NCBI GenBank assembly: GCA_937877455.1
Contig: CALFIU010000026.1
Coordinates: forward strand, 1 to 17,771
Length of the DNA stretch: 17,771 nt
Source: an uncultured Bacteroidales bacterium
GTDB taxonomy: Bacteria; Bacteroidota; Bacteroidia; Bacteroidales; UBA3824
Direction: 5' to 3'
In this document: positions 7,354 through 15,310 of the stretch, piece after piece
Numbering within the stretch: position 1 is the stretch's first letter
Layout of the letters: each line of letters starts with the position of its first letter
Notes under the pieces: generated by a model
The model's database searches: none
Told to the model about the DNA's origin: nothing
What the model saw: only the letters and a program-made list of their open reading frames with translations
Made by a program: the position numbers and the translations under genes

Positions 7354-8369
7354 ATGAGTTTGAATCTGTATTAACAAAACAAAAATCCGATGTTTTGCCA
7401 GTTTGGATAATGCGTCAAGCTGGCAGAATTTTGCCAGAATATATGGAGTTGCGAAAAAAATATTCTTTTAAGCAACTAATGGAAACGCCCGAACTTGCAG
7501 CTAAGGTAACTTTGATGCCTATTGAAAAATTGGGTGTTGATGCTGCAATACTTTTTTCAGATATTTTGGTAGTTCCACAGGCATTAGGACTGGATTTACA
7601 TTTTACAGATCAGGGCCCAGTTTTTGAAAATCCACTTATCAAATTTTCTGAACCAGAGAAAGTTATTGTTCCTCAACCAGAAAAATTAGATTTTGTTTAT
7701 AAAACGATAGAAATTTTTAAACAAAAAACAGAAAATAAAATTCCGTTAATAGGTTTTTGTGGTGGACCTCTTACTGTTTTGCTTTATATGCTCGAAGGTC
7801 TTGGTACAAAAAGTGATTTTAAAAATGCGGAAAAATTTATTTTTAGCCAAAAAAAAACTGTAGAAAAAATTGTATCAAAAATAGAAGTTTTGACTTTACA
7901 ATATGTTGAAAACCAACTTATTAGTGGAGTTGATTGTTTCCGACTTTTTGAGAGCAATTGTGGTAATGTTCCTTTTTATTTGTACAAGGAAATTTTTTTG
8001 CCCGTTGTTGAAAAAATTTGTAATCTTGTAAGAAAGTATAACAAAAAGTTTATATTTTTTCCAAAAGGTATAGGTTTAGGTTTAACAGAAATTTCGCCCA
8101 ATCTTTGTGATTATTTGGCACTTGATTGGCAGACAGATATTTATTCTGTAAGAAGAATTTTAAATTCGGAAATTGGTATCGAGGGAAATTTTGATCCAAG
8201 AATTTTATTGCTACCTCAAAACGAAATTCGTAAAAATTTGGAATATTATAGATTATTTGCTAAGCAAAACGACAATTGGATTTTTAATCTTGGTCATGGT
8301 GTTTTGCCACAAACACCGTGGGAAAATGTAAAATTTTTGGTTGATGAAGTAAAAATGTTAAAAAAATAA
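7350..8369 (+). CDS. hemE: Uroporphyrinogen decarboxylase
   Basis: 339 residues. It removes four carboxyl groups from uroporphyrinogen III to give coproporphyrinogen III, needing no cofactor. The N-terminal signature PVWIMRQAGRILPEY (arginines 22 and 26 bind substrate carboxylates) and the essential-type Asp71 in LFSDILVVPQALG are present, as are FCGGPLTVLLYMLEG and the C-terminal GHGVLPQTP (His316). It starts within the hemL stop codon and is followed by hemN after 6 bases. Confidence 0.97.
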   Translation: MNEFESVLTKQKSDVLPVWIMRQAGRILPEYMELRKKYSFKQLMETPELAAKVTLMPIEKLGVDAAILFSDILVVPQALGLDLHFTDQGPVFENPLIKFSEPEKVIVPQPEKLDFVYKTIEIFKQKTENKIPLIGFCGGPLTVLLYMLEGLGTKSDFKNAEKFIFSQKKTVEKIVSKIEVLTLQYVENQLISGVDCFRLFESNCGNVPFYLYKEIFLPVVEKICNLVRKYNKKFIFFPKGIGLGLTEISPNLCDYLALDWQTDIYSVRRILNSEIGIEGNFDPRILLLPQNEIRKNLEYYRLFAKQNDNWIFNLGHGVLPQTPWENVKFLVDEVKMLKK

Positions 8370-8375
8370 TCGAAA

Positions 8376-9746
8376 ATGGATATTGAATTTATAAAAAAAT
8401 ATGAAACAAGAGCACCTCGTTATACAAGTTATCCACCTGCAAATTTTTTTACAGAAAAAGTTGACAACGAAATTTATAAGCAACAAATTGTAGATTCAAA
8501 TTCAAGAAATCCACAGAATATTTCTTTATACGTTCATATTCCATTTTGTCCGCAATTATGTAATTTTTGTGGCTGTACTACTTTTTTTAATTCCGATGTA
8601 CAAAGAGTAAAACGCTATGTATCAGCCTTGGAAACCGAAATAAAAAATGTGGCATCACTTTTAGATACAAAACGTCCAGTAACTCAAATTCATTGGGGCG
8701 GCGGAACTCCTAATGCTTTAAAAACCAGTGTTATTGATAAAATTATAAATATTTTTGCTAAATATTTTAATATTTCTGTTGATGCTGAAATTGCGATGGA
8801 ATGTAATCCTGCTTATATGGATCTTAATGATATAAAAGATTATAATACCATTGGTTTTAATCGGTTAAGTTTGGGTATTCAAGATTTTGACGAAAAAATT
8901 TTGAATATAATTAACAGAAAATCGTCAAAACTACCTGTTAATCAATTGATTGAACAAATGCACAGTTTGGGAATGAAGGGCATAAATTTAGATTTGGTTT
9001 ATGGTTTACCATGTCAGACAGAAAATAGTTTTGTTGATTCTGTAAATAAAGCTATTGAAACAGGTGCCGATAGAATTGTAACTTTTTCGTATGCTCACGT
9101 TCCATGGGTAAAACCAGCTCAAAAAGTGTTGGAATCTAAGGGTTTACCTACTGCCGAACAAAAAATAAGTATGTTTTCGGCGGCTAATGATGTTTTGACT
9201 AAAAAAGGATATTTTTTTATAGGAATGGATCATTATTGTAAGCCTAATGATGAATTGAGTTATGCTTTACAAAATGGAATGTTAAAACGTAATTTCCAAG
9301 GTTATTGTACATCGCGAACCACAGGACAAGTTTATGGTTTTGGTGCTACTTCTATTTCGCAACTTTTTGGTTCGTATATCCAAAATATTAAAAATCCAGA
9401 AGATTATATGCAATCTATTGAAACTAACGGATTTGCAGTTTCGCGTGGTTATGTTTTAGATTTTAATCAAATAATATGTCGCGAGGTTATTGGTGAAGTT
9501 ATGTGTAATGGTAAACTTAACTTTGCAATTTGTGCTGATAGACTTAGTGTTGATGTTCAAACTATCAAAAAATCAATTGATTATGATGTTAATAAATTTC
9601 TCAAATTTATTAATGATGGTATTTTGACAGCAAACGAAGATGGTCTTGAACTTAAGCGTGATGCTATTTTTGCTGTTAGAAATGTGGCTGTTTTGTTGGA
9701 TCCTATGATGAAAAATAATGAAAAAATGTTTTCAAAAACAATATAA
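8376..9746 (+). CDS. hemN: Oxygen-independent coproporphyrinogen-III oxidase
   Basis: 456 residues, matching true HemN and not the shorter HemW-like proteins. This radical SAM enzyme decarboxylates two propionates of coproporphyrinogen III to vinyl groups, giving protoporphyrinogen IX without oxygen. The cluster motif is HIPFCPQLCNFCGC (Cys58, 62, 65, plus Cys67), followed by GGGTP (108-112), the SAM-binding element. The N-terminal YETRAPRYTSYP is the usual HemN opening. It closes the hem cluster, and transcription should end at the 23-bp inverted repeat just downstream. Using HemN with no HemF in view fits an anaerobic or microaerophilic life. Confidence 0.96.
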   Translation: MDIEFIKKYETRAPRYTSYPPANFFTEKVDNEIYKQQIVDSNSRNPQNISLYVHIPFCPQLCNFCGCTTFFNSDVQRVKRYVSALETEIKNVASLLDTKRPVTQIHWGGGTPNALKTSVIDKIINIFAKYFNISVDAEIAMECNPAYMDLNDIKDYNTIGFNRLSLGIQDFDEKILNIINRKSSKLPVNQLIEQMHSLGMKGINLDLVYGLPCQTENSFVDSVNKAIETGADRIVTFSYAHVPWVKPAQKVLESKGLPTAEQKISMFSAANDVLTKKGYFFIGMDHYCKPNDELSYALQNGMLKRNFQGYCTSRTTGQVYGFGATSISQLFGSYIQNIKNPEDYMQSIETNGFAVSRGYVLDFNQIICREVIGEVMCNGKLNFAICADRLSVDVQTIKKSIDYDVNKFLKFINDGILTANEDGLELKRDAIFAVRNVAVLLDPMMKNNEKMFSKTI

Positions 9747-9764
9747 AATTTTCATTTGGAATTA

Positions 9765-9827
9765 ATAATTTAATATCGTTTTCTAAACTTTATTATTTTT
9801 TGAATTTAGAAAACGATATTAAATTAT
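9765..9827. terminator. Perfect 23-bp inverted repeat between hemN and patB
   Basis: Arms 9765-9787 and 9805-9827 are exact reverse complements with a 17-base T-rich loop. It sits between two convergent genes, 19 bases after the hemN stop and 18 bases before the patB stop on the other strand. A bidirectional terminator is the natural reading, although the stem is unusually long and AT-rich and neither flank has a clean T run directly after it. Confidence 0.7.
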
Positions 9828-9844
9828 ACGGTTGTGATGTTGTA

Positions 9845-11011
9845 TTATAATATATTTTTGAAAAAAATACGCATTCTTTGTATCCCATCTTCTAATGTTT
9901 TTGAAGGACATGCAAAATTTATACGTATAAAACTTTCGCCACCAAGACCATACATTTCGCCATTGTTGAGCAAGATATTTTGTTGATCCATAAGTTTATT
10001 GCATATTTCTTTGCCGCTCATTTTCAATTTTGAACAATCAACCCAAGCTAAGTATGTGCCTTCTGCTTGTGTAAATGGTAGTTGAGAAAATTCTGTTTCA
10101 AAAAAAATTTTTAGGGCTAAATAATTGTTGTAAAGGTATTTGTTGAGTTGTTCAAGCCATTTTTCACCATGTCTATATGCGGCTTGCAGAGCTTCTACCC
10201 CAAAAGGATTGACATCGCATACCTCATTGATATTTATTGCTTTATCAATTTTTTCTCTTATTTTTTTATCTTTAGTATGTATGTTTGCAATTTGTAAACC
10301 AGCAATGTTGAAAGCTTTGCTTGGAGATGTGCATATTGCGCTGTTTAATGCAAATTGTTCGTTGATAGAAGCAAATGGGGTGTATTTTTGATTTGGGAAT
10401 ACAAGTTCGCAATGTATTTCGTCTGAAATTACAAAAACATTATGTTTTAGACAGATATTACCCATTTTTTGTAATTCTTCTTTTGTCCAAACTCTTCCTG
10501 CTGGGTTGTGAGGATTGCATAGTAAAAAAACTTTTACTTTTGGGTCGGATGCTTTTTCTTCAAAGTCTTCATAGTCAATTTCGTAGTGATTGTTGTTGAC
10601 TTTTAGTATGTTGGAGATAATTTCGCATCCGTTGTTGCGTATTGACGAAAAAAAACAATTATATACAGGAGTTTGTACAAGTACTTTGTCGCCAAGTGTT
10701 GTAGATGCTTTTATTATGGCAGAAATTGCTGGTACAACTCCAGTTGTGTATATTATATCTTGTTGGTTGGTTTGCCAGTTGTGTTTGGTTAAAAACCAAT
10801 CTGTGATTGCTTTATAATAGTTATCAGGAACTTTTACATATCCAAATACACCATGCTCAACACGTTTTTTTAAAACTTCTATTATTTCAGGTGCGGTTTT
10901 AAAGTCCATGTCGGCAACAAACATTGGTAAAAAATTTTGTTTGTCGGATACGTCCCATTTGTATGAGTTGCTACCTTTTCTTGCAATTATTTCGTCGAAA
11001 TTGTAATTCAT
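9845..11011 (-). CDS. MalY/PatB-family C-S lyase (cystathionine beta-lyase)
   Basis: 388 residues, a class I/II fold-type I PLP enzyme. Members cleave the beta C-S bond of cystathionine or cysteine S-conjugates to a thiol, pyruvate and ammonia. Seen: PMFVADMDF near the N-terminus (typical of PatB/MalY), GYVKVPDNYYKAI, TTGVVPAISAII, CNPHNPAGRVW (residues 165-175), cofactor Asp197 in ISDEIH, the Schiff-base Lys232 in TSPSKAFNIAGL, and the C-terminal FIRINFACP carboxylate-binding Arg. It lies 4 bases after the DUF3737 gene on the same strand, so the two are almost certainly cotranscribed. Substrate (cystathionine or another beta C-S conjugate) cannot be read from sequence. Confidence 0.93.
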   Translation of the reverse strand: MNYNFDEIIARKGSNSYKWDVSDKQNFLPMFVADMDFKTAPEIIEVLKKRVEHGVFGYVKVPDNYYKAITDWFLTKHNWQTNQQDIIYTTGVVPAISAIIKASTTLGDKVLVQTPVYNCFFSSIRNNGCEIISNILKVNNNHYEIDYEDFEEKASDPKVKVFLLCNPHNPAGRVWTKEELQKMGNICLKHNVFVISDEIHCELVFPNQKYTPFASINEQFALNSAICTSPSKAFNIAGLQIANIHTKDKKIREKIDKAININEVCDVNPFGVEALQAAYRHGEKWLEQLNKYLYNNYLALKIFFETEFSQLPFTQAEGTYLAWVDCSKLKMSGKEICNKLMDQQNILLNNGEMYGLGGESFIRINFACPSKTLEDGIQRMRIFFKNIL

Positions 11012-11015
11012 TGGT

Positions 11016-11864
11016 TTAATTTTTTCTAATTTCTATTATGCAGTTTGCTGGTGCTTTTATGTTTTGGTCGATTATAATATCTCCAACAGAATCGCATAAA
11101 ATTTTTCCGCTTTTTGGGTTTTTTATGCTTGTAATGTTTCCTAATATTTGAGCGTTTATACTGCTGTATTCAAAAGCCAAATCTGCATCTTCTGCCATTG
11201 TACAATTTTTCATTACTAAATTTTCTGCATAGCAAAGTGGTTGAGTTTCTGATATTTGGCAGTTTATTAAAGTTAATCTATTTGAATACCATGCCAAATA
11301 TTCGCCATTTATTTTACTATTGATTACAGTAACGTTTTCGGTGTTCCAAAAAGCATCTTTTGTATTTAAAACAGAATCTTCTATTACAACATCGTTGCAA
11401 TATTGAAAAGAGTAATTACCGTTAAGAGTTAAATTTTTGATTCTCAAATGGCTGCTGTGCATAAAGAGATAGTCGCCTTTGTCTATTTTAACGTTTTCTA
11501 TTTCAACGTTTTTGCAGTGCCAAAGTGTTTCTGCGGCATTGGGCATAGTTACGTTTTTTAGTTTTAGTCCATCTATTTCTCTAAACATTTTTGGTGCAAA
11601 TACTTGTGTATCTGTCATTTCTAAGTTTTGAGAATACCAAATAGCTGCTCTTGCGCCTTCGGTAAAATGGCAATTTTTAATTTTTACACCATTATTACAC
11701 CAAAATGGATATTTACCTTCAAATCTACAATTTATGGCTTTTATATCTATACACTCTTTAATTGCCGACTCGCCAGTATGTATTGTTACATTTTCAAGGT
11801 GTAAATCTTTGCTTACATATAAAGGTCGTTCTCCTTCAAATTCTTTGTCTTTTATTATTTCCAT
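11016..11864 (-). CDS. DUF3737 family protein, predicted right-handed beta-helix
   Basis: 282 residues, no signal peptide or membrane segment, so probably cytoplasmic. The protein is built of repeating turns of about 20 residues with alternating hydrophobics and Asn/Cys ladders (for example VTIHTG, AINCRFEG, IKNCHFTEG, LKNVTMPN, IKNLTLNG, VINSKING, LINCQISE), with aromatic pairs such as FW, LW, FQY and AWY recurring in phase. This is the pattern of a pectate-lyase-like parallel beta-helix, and it matches what I recall of DUF3737. Function is not known to me. The gene is tightly paired with the downstream C-S lyase (4-base gap), which suggests a shared process. It starts 73 bases after the MBOAT/SGNH pair. 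Confidence 0.85.
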   Translation of the reverse strand: MEIIKDKEFEGERPLYVSKDLHLENVTIHTGESAIKECIDIKAINCRFEGKYPFWCNNGVKIKNCHFTEGARAAIWYSQNLEMTDTQVFAPKMFREIDGLKLKNVTMPNAAETLWHCKNVEIENVKIDKGDYLFMHSSHLRIKNLTLNGNYSFQYCNDVVIEDSVLNTKDAFWNTENVTVINSKINGEYLAWYSNRLTLINCQISETQPLCYAENLVMKNCTMAEDADLAFEYSSINAQILGNITSIKNPKSGKILCDSVGDIIIDQNIKAPANCIIEIRKN

Positions 11865-11937
11865 TTTTATTTTTTTTACAAAAAAAATAAAAATATTTAT
11901 ATTTTTTGTAATTGTTTTACTTTAAAAATTACCTTTT

Positions 11938-12969
11938 TTACTTTAAATTTTCGACTAAGTAATTGCCTACTATAGTTGCGCTTTTTGCAGACCAATGGCT
12001 ATCGTTAACATAAAACATGTCTTTTTCACCATTGTCAATGTATGGTTTTAGAATTTTTTTTGTGTATATAATCCTTGGGTCGCCGTTGGTTAATTTTTCT
12101 ATTTCTTCATTGACTGTTTTGGGTTGGTATGGATTATTCTCTATGTAATCTTGATAGAGATCGTATTTGTCAACTGCTATTAATATTTTTATATTTATTC
12201 TTTTTTCTTCAGCTTTATTAAATAATCTTCCTAAATTTTGTTTTACAGTAGATTTTAGTTCTGATGGTATGGTTGTACCATTTTCTATGTCGTTTTGATA
12301 AAAATATAAGTCGCGTGCAAATTTATCTACAAACAAATCTTTTGTTAGTTTGCAGTGTCTTGTTGGTTTTTTTACAACATTTAGATTCATCATAAGAAAA
12401 TTTTTGGCTTCTATAAGCAAAGATTTTTGTGTGTTGGTTTGGGCTTCTTTTTGTTCACTTATTTTTGTTTGTTTTGGTTTTTCGTATGTTTTTACTCTGT
12501 TGTTGTCAAATGTCATGAATTTTAGCCAAAGAATTATGTTGCGTTCTACCGTTTCTACTATTAAAGTTTTTTCTGCCATAGAGTCGAGATAATTTTGATT
12601 TATAAGGTCGTAGGCCGATTGAAATGGATTTATCATGTGAGCGTTGTAAGGTTCATAGTTTATAACAGATATTCCATTTTGGGCGATGAAGTTTTGGTAG
12701 CCTATTTTACCTTGTTGCGAAAATGAATCACCTATTGTTAAAACATCTGGCGAACAATTTTTTACTGTTTCTGGCGACTTTTTTATGGTGTAATAAAGTT
12801 TATCGGGTATTTGCTCGTTGTATATTTCTCCAAAATCTATTTTCCCTAATGCGCCAAACTCTTTGGTTTCTCGAGGTTTAATGTAAAAATTATAGTATAT
12901 TGTTAGTCCAGTGAGAAATAGCCACATTGGTAAAATGGTGTATGATATTTTTATTAAAAATTTTTTCAT
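11938..12969 (-). CDS. Membrane-anchored SGNH/DHHW-like O-acylation partner
   Basis: 343 residues. One N-terminal membrane anchor (about 9-29), then a periplasmic domain. VLTIGDSFSQQG (Gly80-Asp81-Ser82) is the SGNH block I with the nucleophilic serine, and the C-terminal NDSHWSAKS (Asp323, His325) supplies the Asp-x-His part. The order Ser first, Asp-x-His last is that of DltD/DHHW-type proteins, and is the reverse of AlgJ/AlgX. Such proteins take acyl groups passed across the membrane by an MBOAT protein and load or transfer them onto a surface polymer. It lies 3 bases after the MBOAT gene, an almost certain two-gene operon. Which polymer is modified is not shown. Confidence 0.82.
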   Translation of the reverse strand: MKKFLIKISYTILPMWLFLTGLTIYYNFYIKPRETKEFGALGKIDFGEIYNEQIPDKLYYTIKKSPETVKNCSPDVLTIGDSFSQQGKIGYQNFIAQNGISVINYEPYNAHMINPFQSAYDLINQNYLDSMAEKTLIVETVERNIILWLKFMTFDNNRVKTYEKPKQTKISEQKEAQTNTQKSLLIEAKNFLMMNLNVVKKPTRHCKLTKDLFVDKFARDLYFYQNDIENGTTIPSELKSTVKQNLGRLFNKAEEKRINIKILIAVDKYDLYQDYIENNPYQPKTVNEEIEKLTNGDPRIIYTKKILKPYIDNGEKDMFYVNDSHWSAKSATIVGNYLVENLK

Positions 12970-12972
12970 TTG

Positions 12973-14424
12973 TTAAAATTGAAAATATATAAATGTCTGT
13001 ATTTTGCCCGAAAAGTAAAAAATAGTTGCAAAAATTGCTGCGTATAATGCAATTCTTGTAGCATGGTATTTTAATATTCCTTTTGGTTCTATGTCTAATA
13101 CATGTTTTTTCTTGCGTTGTAACCATTCTGCTGCAATAGTAAGTGCTATAAAAAAGCTAACTTTTTTTGCCCAAAGGATAACGCTGAGGTTGAAATCTGG
13201 TATTGTAAAAATTCTTGTAATGTAATTAAAAGCCATTGTAATATTGTCGCTCCTAAAAATTATCCAGCCCAAAACTATTAGAAAAAATGTTACCCCCATT
13301 TGTAAAACTTCTTTTATATTTGGAAAAATGCTATTTGATGCTACAACGTCTTTGTGTTTTTTTATCGGAAGAAAGCGTTGTATAGAAATCAAAATACCGT
13401 TATATAATCCCCAAAAAACAAAAGTCCAATTGGCACCGTGCCATAATCCGCTTATTAAAAATACTATCAAACTATTTAAAACTGTTTTAAAATTTCCTTT
13501 TCTGCTTCCTGCGAGTGGAAAATATATGTAATCTCTAAACCAAGTCATTAACGAGATATGCCAACGTTGCCAAAATTCGCCAACGCTACGTGAAAAATAT
13601 GGTATGTTGAAGTTGCGCATAAGTTTTATTCCAAACAATTTGGCTGTTCCTATGGCAATATCAGAGTATCCTGAAAAATCGCAGTAGATTTGAAAAGCAA
13701 ACACTATTCCACCAAAAAGCATTCTAAAACCACCTGCATTGCTTTCTGTAAATATTTGTTCTACAACATCTGCACAATTGTCGGCAACTACAAGTTTTTT
13801 GAAAAAGCCCCACAACATTTGTCTTAAACCATCAACGGCTAAAGCATAATCAAATTTTCTTGGCTTTTGAAATTGTGGAAGTAGGTTGGTAGCGCGTTCT
13901 ATTGGGCCAGCCACAAGCTGAGGAAAGAAACTTATGAATGCAAAAAAATCTACAATGTTTTCCGACGGTTCTAATTTTTTCCTGTAAATGTCTATGGTAT
14001 AGCTTAATGCTTGAAATGTGTAAAAACTTATACCTACTGGTAGAATCAGTTTTAGAGTAATTTTGTCGGGTGTTGCTCCAAAGTATTTTAGCAGTTCTGT
14101 GAAACTTTCGGCAAAAAAGTTGAAATATTTAAATACGAATAAAATCCCAATATTAATGATGATGTTGATTGTTGTTATAGCTTTGGGTGTTAGGATTTTA
14201 TTGGTATTTGTTTCCCGATATTTTTTTATTAATAATCCACTTGCATAACTACATATCGTTGTTAGGGCTATTAGTAATAAAAATGTTTTATCCCACCAAC
14301 CATAAAAAACATAACTTGCTATTACAATAAGTATGTTTTGATAGCGTAATTGTTTGAATACAAACCAATAGAGAATAAAAACTATTGGTAAAAAAATTAA
14401 AAATTCAAAAGAGTTGAAAAGCAT
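12973..14424 (-). CDS. MBOAT family O-acyltransferase (AlgI/DltB-like)
   Basis: 483 residues with about ten or more hydrophobic segments from residue 7 to the C-terminus; an inner-membrane protein. MBOAT proteins of this group transfer acyl (often acetyl) groups from cytoplasmic donors across the membrane for polysaccharide or teichoic acid modification. The catalytic His329 lies in SGLWHGANWTFVFWG, and the conserved FWQRWHISLMTWFRDYIYFP (282-301, His289) and AGPIERA (172-178) are intact. Its partner SGNH gene follows immediately. The 82-base gap to the divergent photolyase-like gene would hold its promoter, but only a one-mismatch -7 box (GAACTTTG, 14463 down to 14456) is seen. Confidence 0.95.
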   Translation of the reverse strand: MLFNSFEFLIFLPIVFILYWFVFKQLRYQNILIVIASYVFYGWWDKTFLLLIALTTICSYASGLLIKKYRETNTNKILTPKAITTINIIINIGILFVFKYFNFFAESFTELLKYFGATPDKITLKLILPVGISFYTFQALSYTIDIYRKKLEPSENIVDFFAFISFFPQLVAGPIERATNLLPQFQKPRKFDYALAVDGLRQMLWGFFKKLVVADNCADVVEQIFTESNAGGFRMLFGGIVFAFQIYCDFSGYSDIAIGTAKLFGIKLMRNFNIPYFSRSVGEFWQRWHISLMTWFRDYIYFPLAGSRKGNFKTVLNSLIVFLISGLWHGANWTFVFWGLYNGILISIQRFLPIKKHKDVVASNSIFPNIKEVLQMGVTFFLIVLGWIIFRSDNITMAFNYITRIFTIPDFNLSVILWAKKVSFFIALTIAAEWLQRKKKHVLDIEPKGILKYHATRIALYAAIFATIFYFSGKIQTFIYFQF

Positions 14425-14506
14425 TTTTTATTTATTTTTGCTTGGTTTTTCGTTGCAAAGTTCGTATTTTTTGCCGATAAAAAAAAATTGAAAATTGTGT
14501 TTTATT

Positions 14507-15310
14507 ATGAAAATTTTAACGCCTGCAGAAGATAATATAATTTATGCCAAGTGGAGTTTGAATTTTCCACAGGTTAATTATTCTGAAATTTATCCAGCAG
14601 TAAAAAGTAATATCACTTTTGCAGATATAGAAGAAAATCTAAAAAAAGAACTTAAACGATTGAAATCCAAGGAAATTATAAGTTTGGGTTTTGATAGTGA
14701 GATTTTTTCTGACGACGAAACAATCACAAAAAAAATAGTTAATGTTTTTACTATTTTGCGACAGTCGGGATTTCCTTTGATGGTTGCATCTTCGGTTGAT
14801 TCGGTATTGCAGTTTATGGATTTGCTTAAATTGCAAACCAAAAACTATTGCCAAGTTTTTATAAAAATACCTTCGTTCGACAATTCCATATTACAAGTTA
14901 TGCAACCCGGATTTCCGCTTTTTGAACAACGTTTAAATATAGTTAAAACTCTAAACGATAATAATATTTCAGCAGGAGTTTTAATAAGTCCTGTAATGCC
15001 AAGGATAAATGATAGTTCCGAAAATTTTAAAAATATCATTGAAGCTTCAGCAAAACATTCTGCAAAATTTATAATGTATCAGAAGTTATTTTCTGTTGCT
15101 GGGGGAGCCAAGGAGAATTTTCTTCGCAACATTGAATTACGTTTTCCGCATTTGTATGATTATTATAATGTCGAATTATTAGCCAAAGATTATATAAAAA
15201 GCCAATCGTTTATGGAACTTACCAATGTATTTGTTCGCACGGCAGGGCAATTTGGTATTTCCACACGTCCCGAAGAATACAGACCGCCAAAACAATTGTC
15301 GCTTTTTTAG
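14507..15310 (+). CDS. Spore-photolyase-like protein lacking the radical-SAM cysteines, with C-terminal clamp-binding motif
   Basis: 267 residues from the ATG at 14507 (an in-frame TTG lies 12 bases upstream). The middle and C-terminal parts match my picture of SPL/COG1533 radical SAM proteins (spore photoproduct lyase relatives): an Lys-Glu-Leu helix and IISLGFDSEIF (57-67) where the family has GVIGTG.MSDPY, ILRQSGFPLMVASS, FIKIPSFDNSILQVMQPGFP, then RLNIVKTLNDNNISAGVLISPVMPRIND, and LRFPHLYDYY. The N-terminal loop that should carry CxxxCxxC is missing: only about 40 residues precede the matching helix and the whole protein has one cysteine (Cys115). It therefore cannot bind the usual 4Fe-4S cluster. 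It ends in PKQLSLF, exactly the QL[SD]LF consensus for binding the DNA polymerase beta sliding clamp. A weak promoter is possible (TTG 14442-14444, TATTTTTTG 14465-14473). It converges with coaX, overlapping it by 3 bases (15307-15309). Confidence 0.8.
   Translation: MKILTPAEDNIIYAKWSLNFPQVNYSEIYPAVKSNITFADIEENLKKELKRLKSKEIISLGFDSEIFSDDETITKKIVNVFTILRQSGFPLMVASSVDSVLQFMDLLKLQTKNYCQVFIKIPSFDNSILQVMQPGFPLFEQRLNIVKTLNDNNISAGVLISPVMPRINDSSENFKNIIEASAKHSAKFIMYQKLFSVAGGAKENFLRNIELRFPHLYDYYNVELLAKDYIKSQSFMELTNVFVRTAGQFGISTRPEEYRPPKQLSLF

Noticed and set aside
11877..11910. Hairpin as terminator of the MBOAT/SGNH unit
   Set aside because: The 9-bp stem is nearly all A-T, and on the minus strand it is followed by A-rich sequence, not a T run.
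11877..11937. A tRNA or small RNA gene in an intergenic gap
   Set aside because: I looked through all gaps; none shows a tRNA cloverleaf or a GC-rich structured segment, and none exceeds 300 bases.
14456..14463. GAACTTTG as -7 box for the MBOAT gene
   Set aside because: It has one mismatch to TAnnTTTG and no TTG or TTTG at the right distance upstream.
14495..14506. TTG start adding four residues, including a Cys, to the photolyase-like protein
   Set aside because: The ATG at 14507 is a better start, and a lone extra Cys would not rebuild a CxxxCxxC motif in any case.
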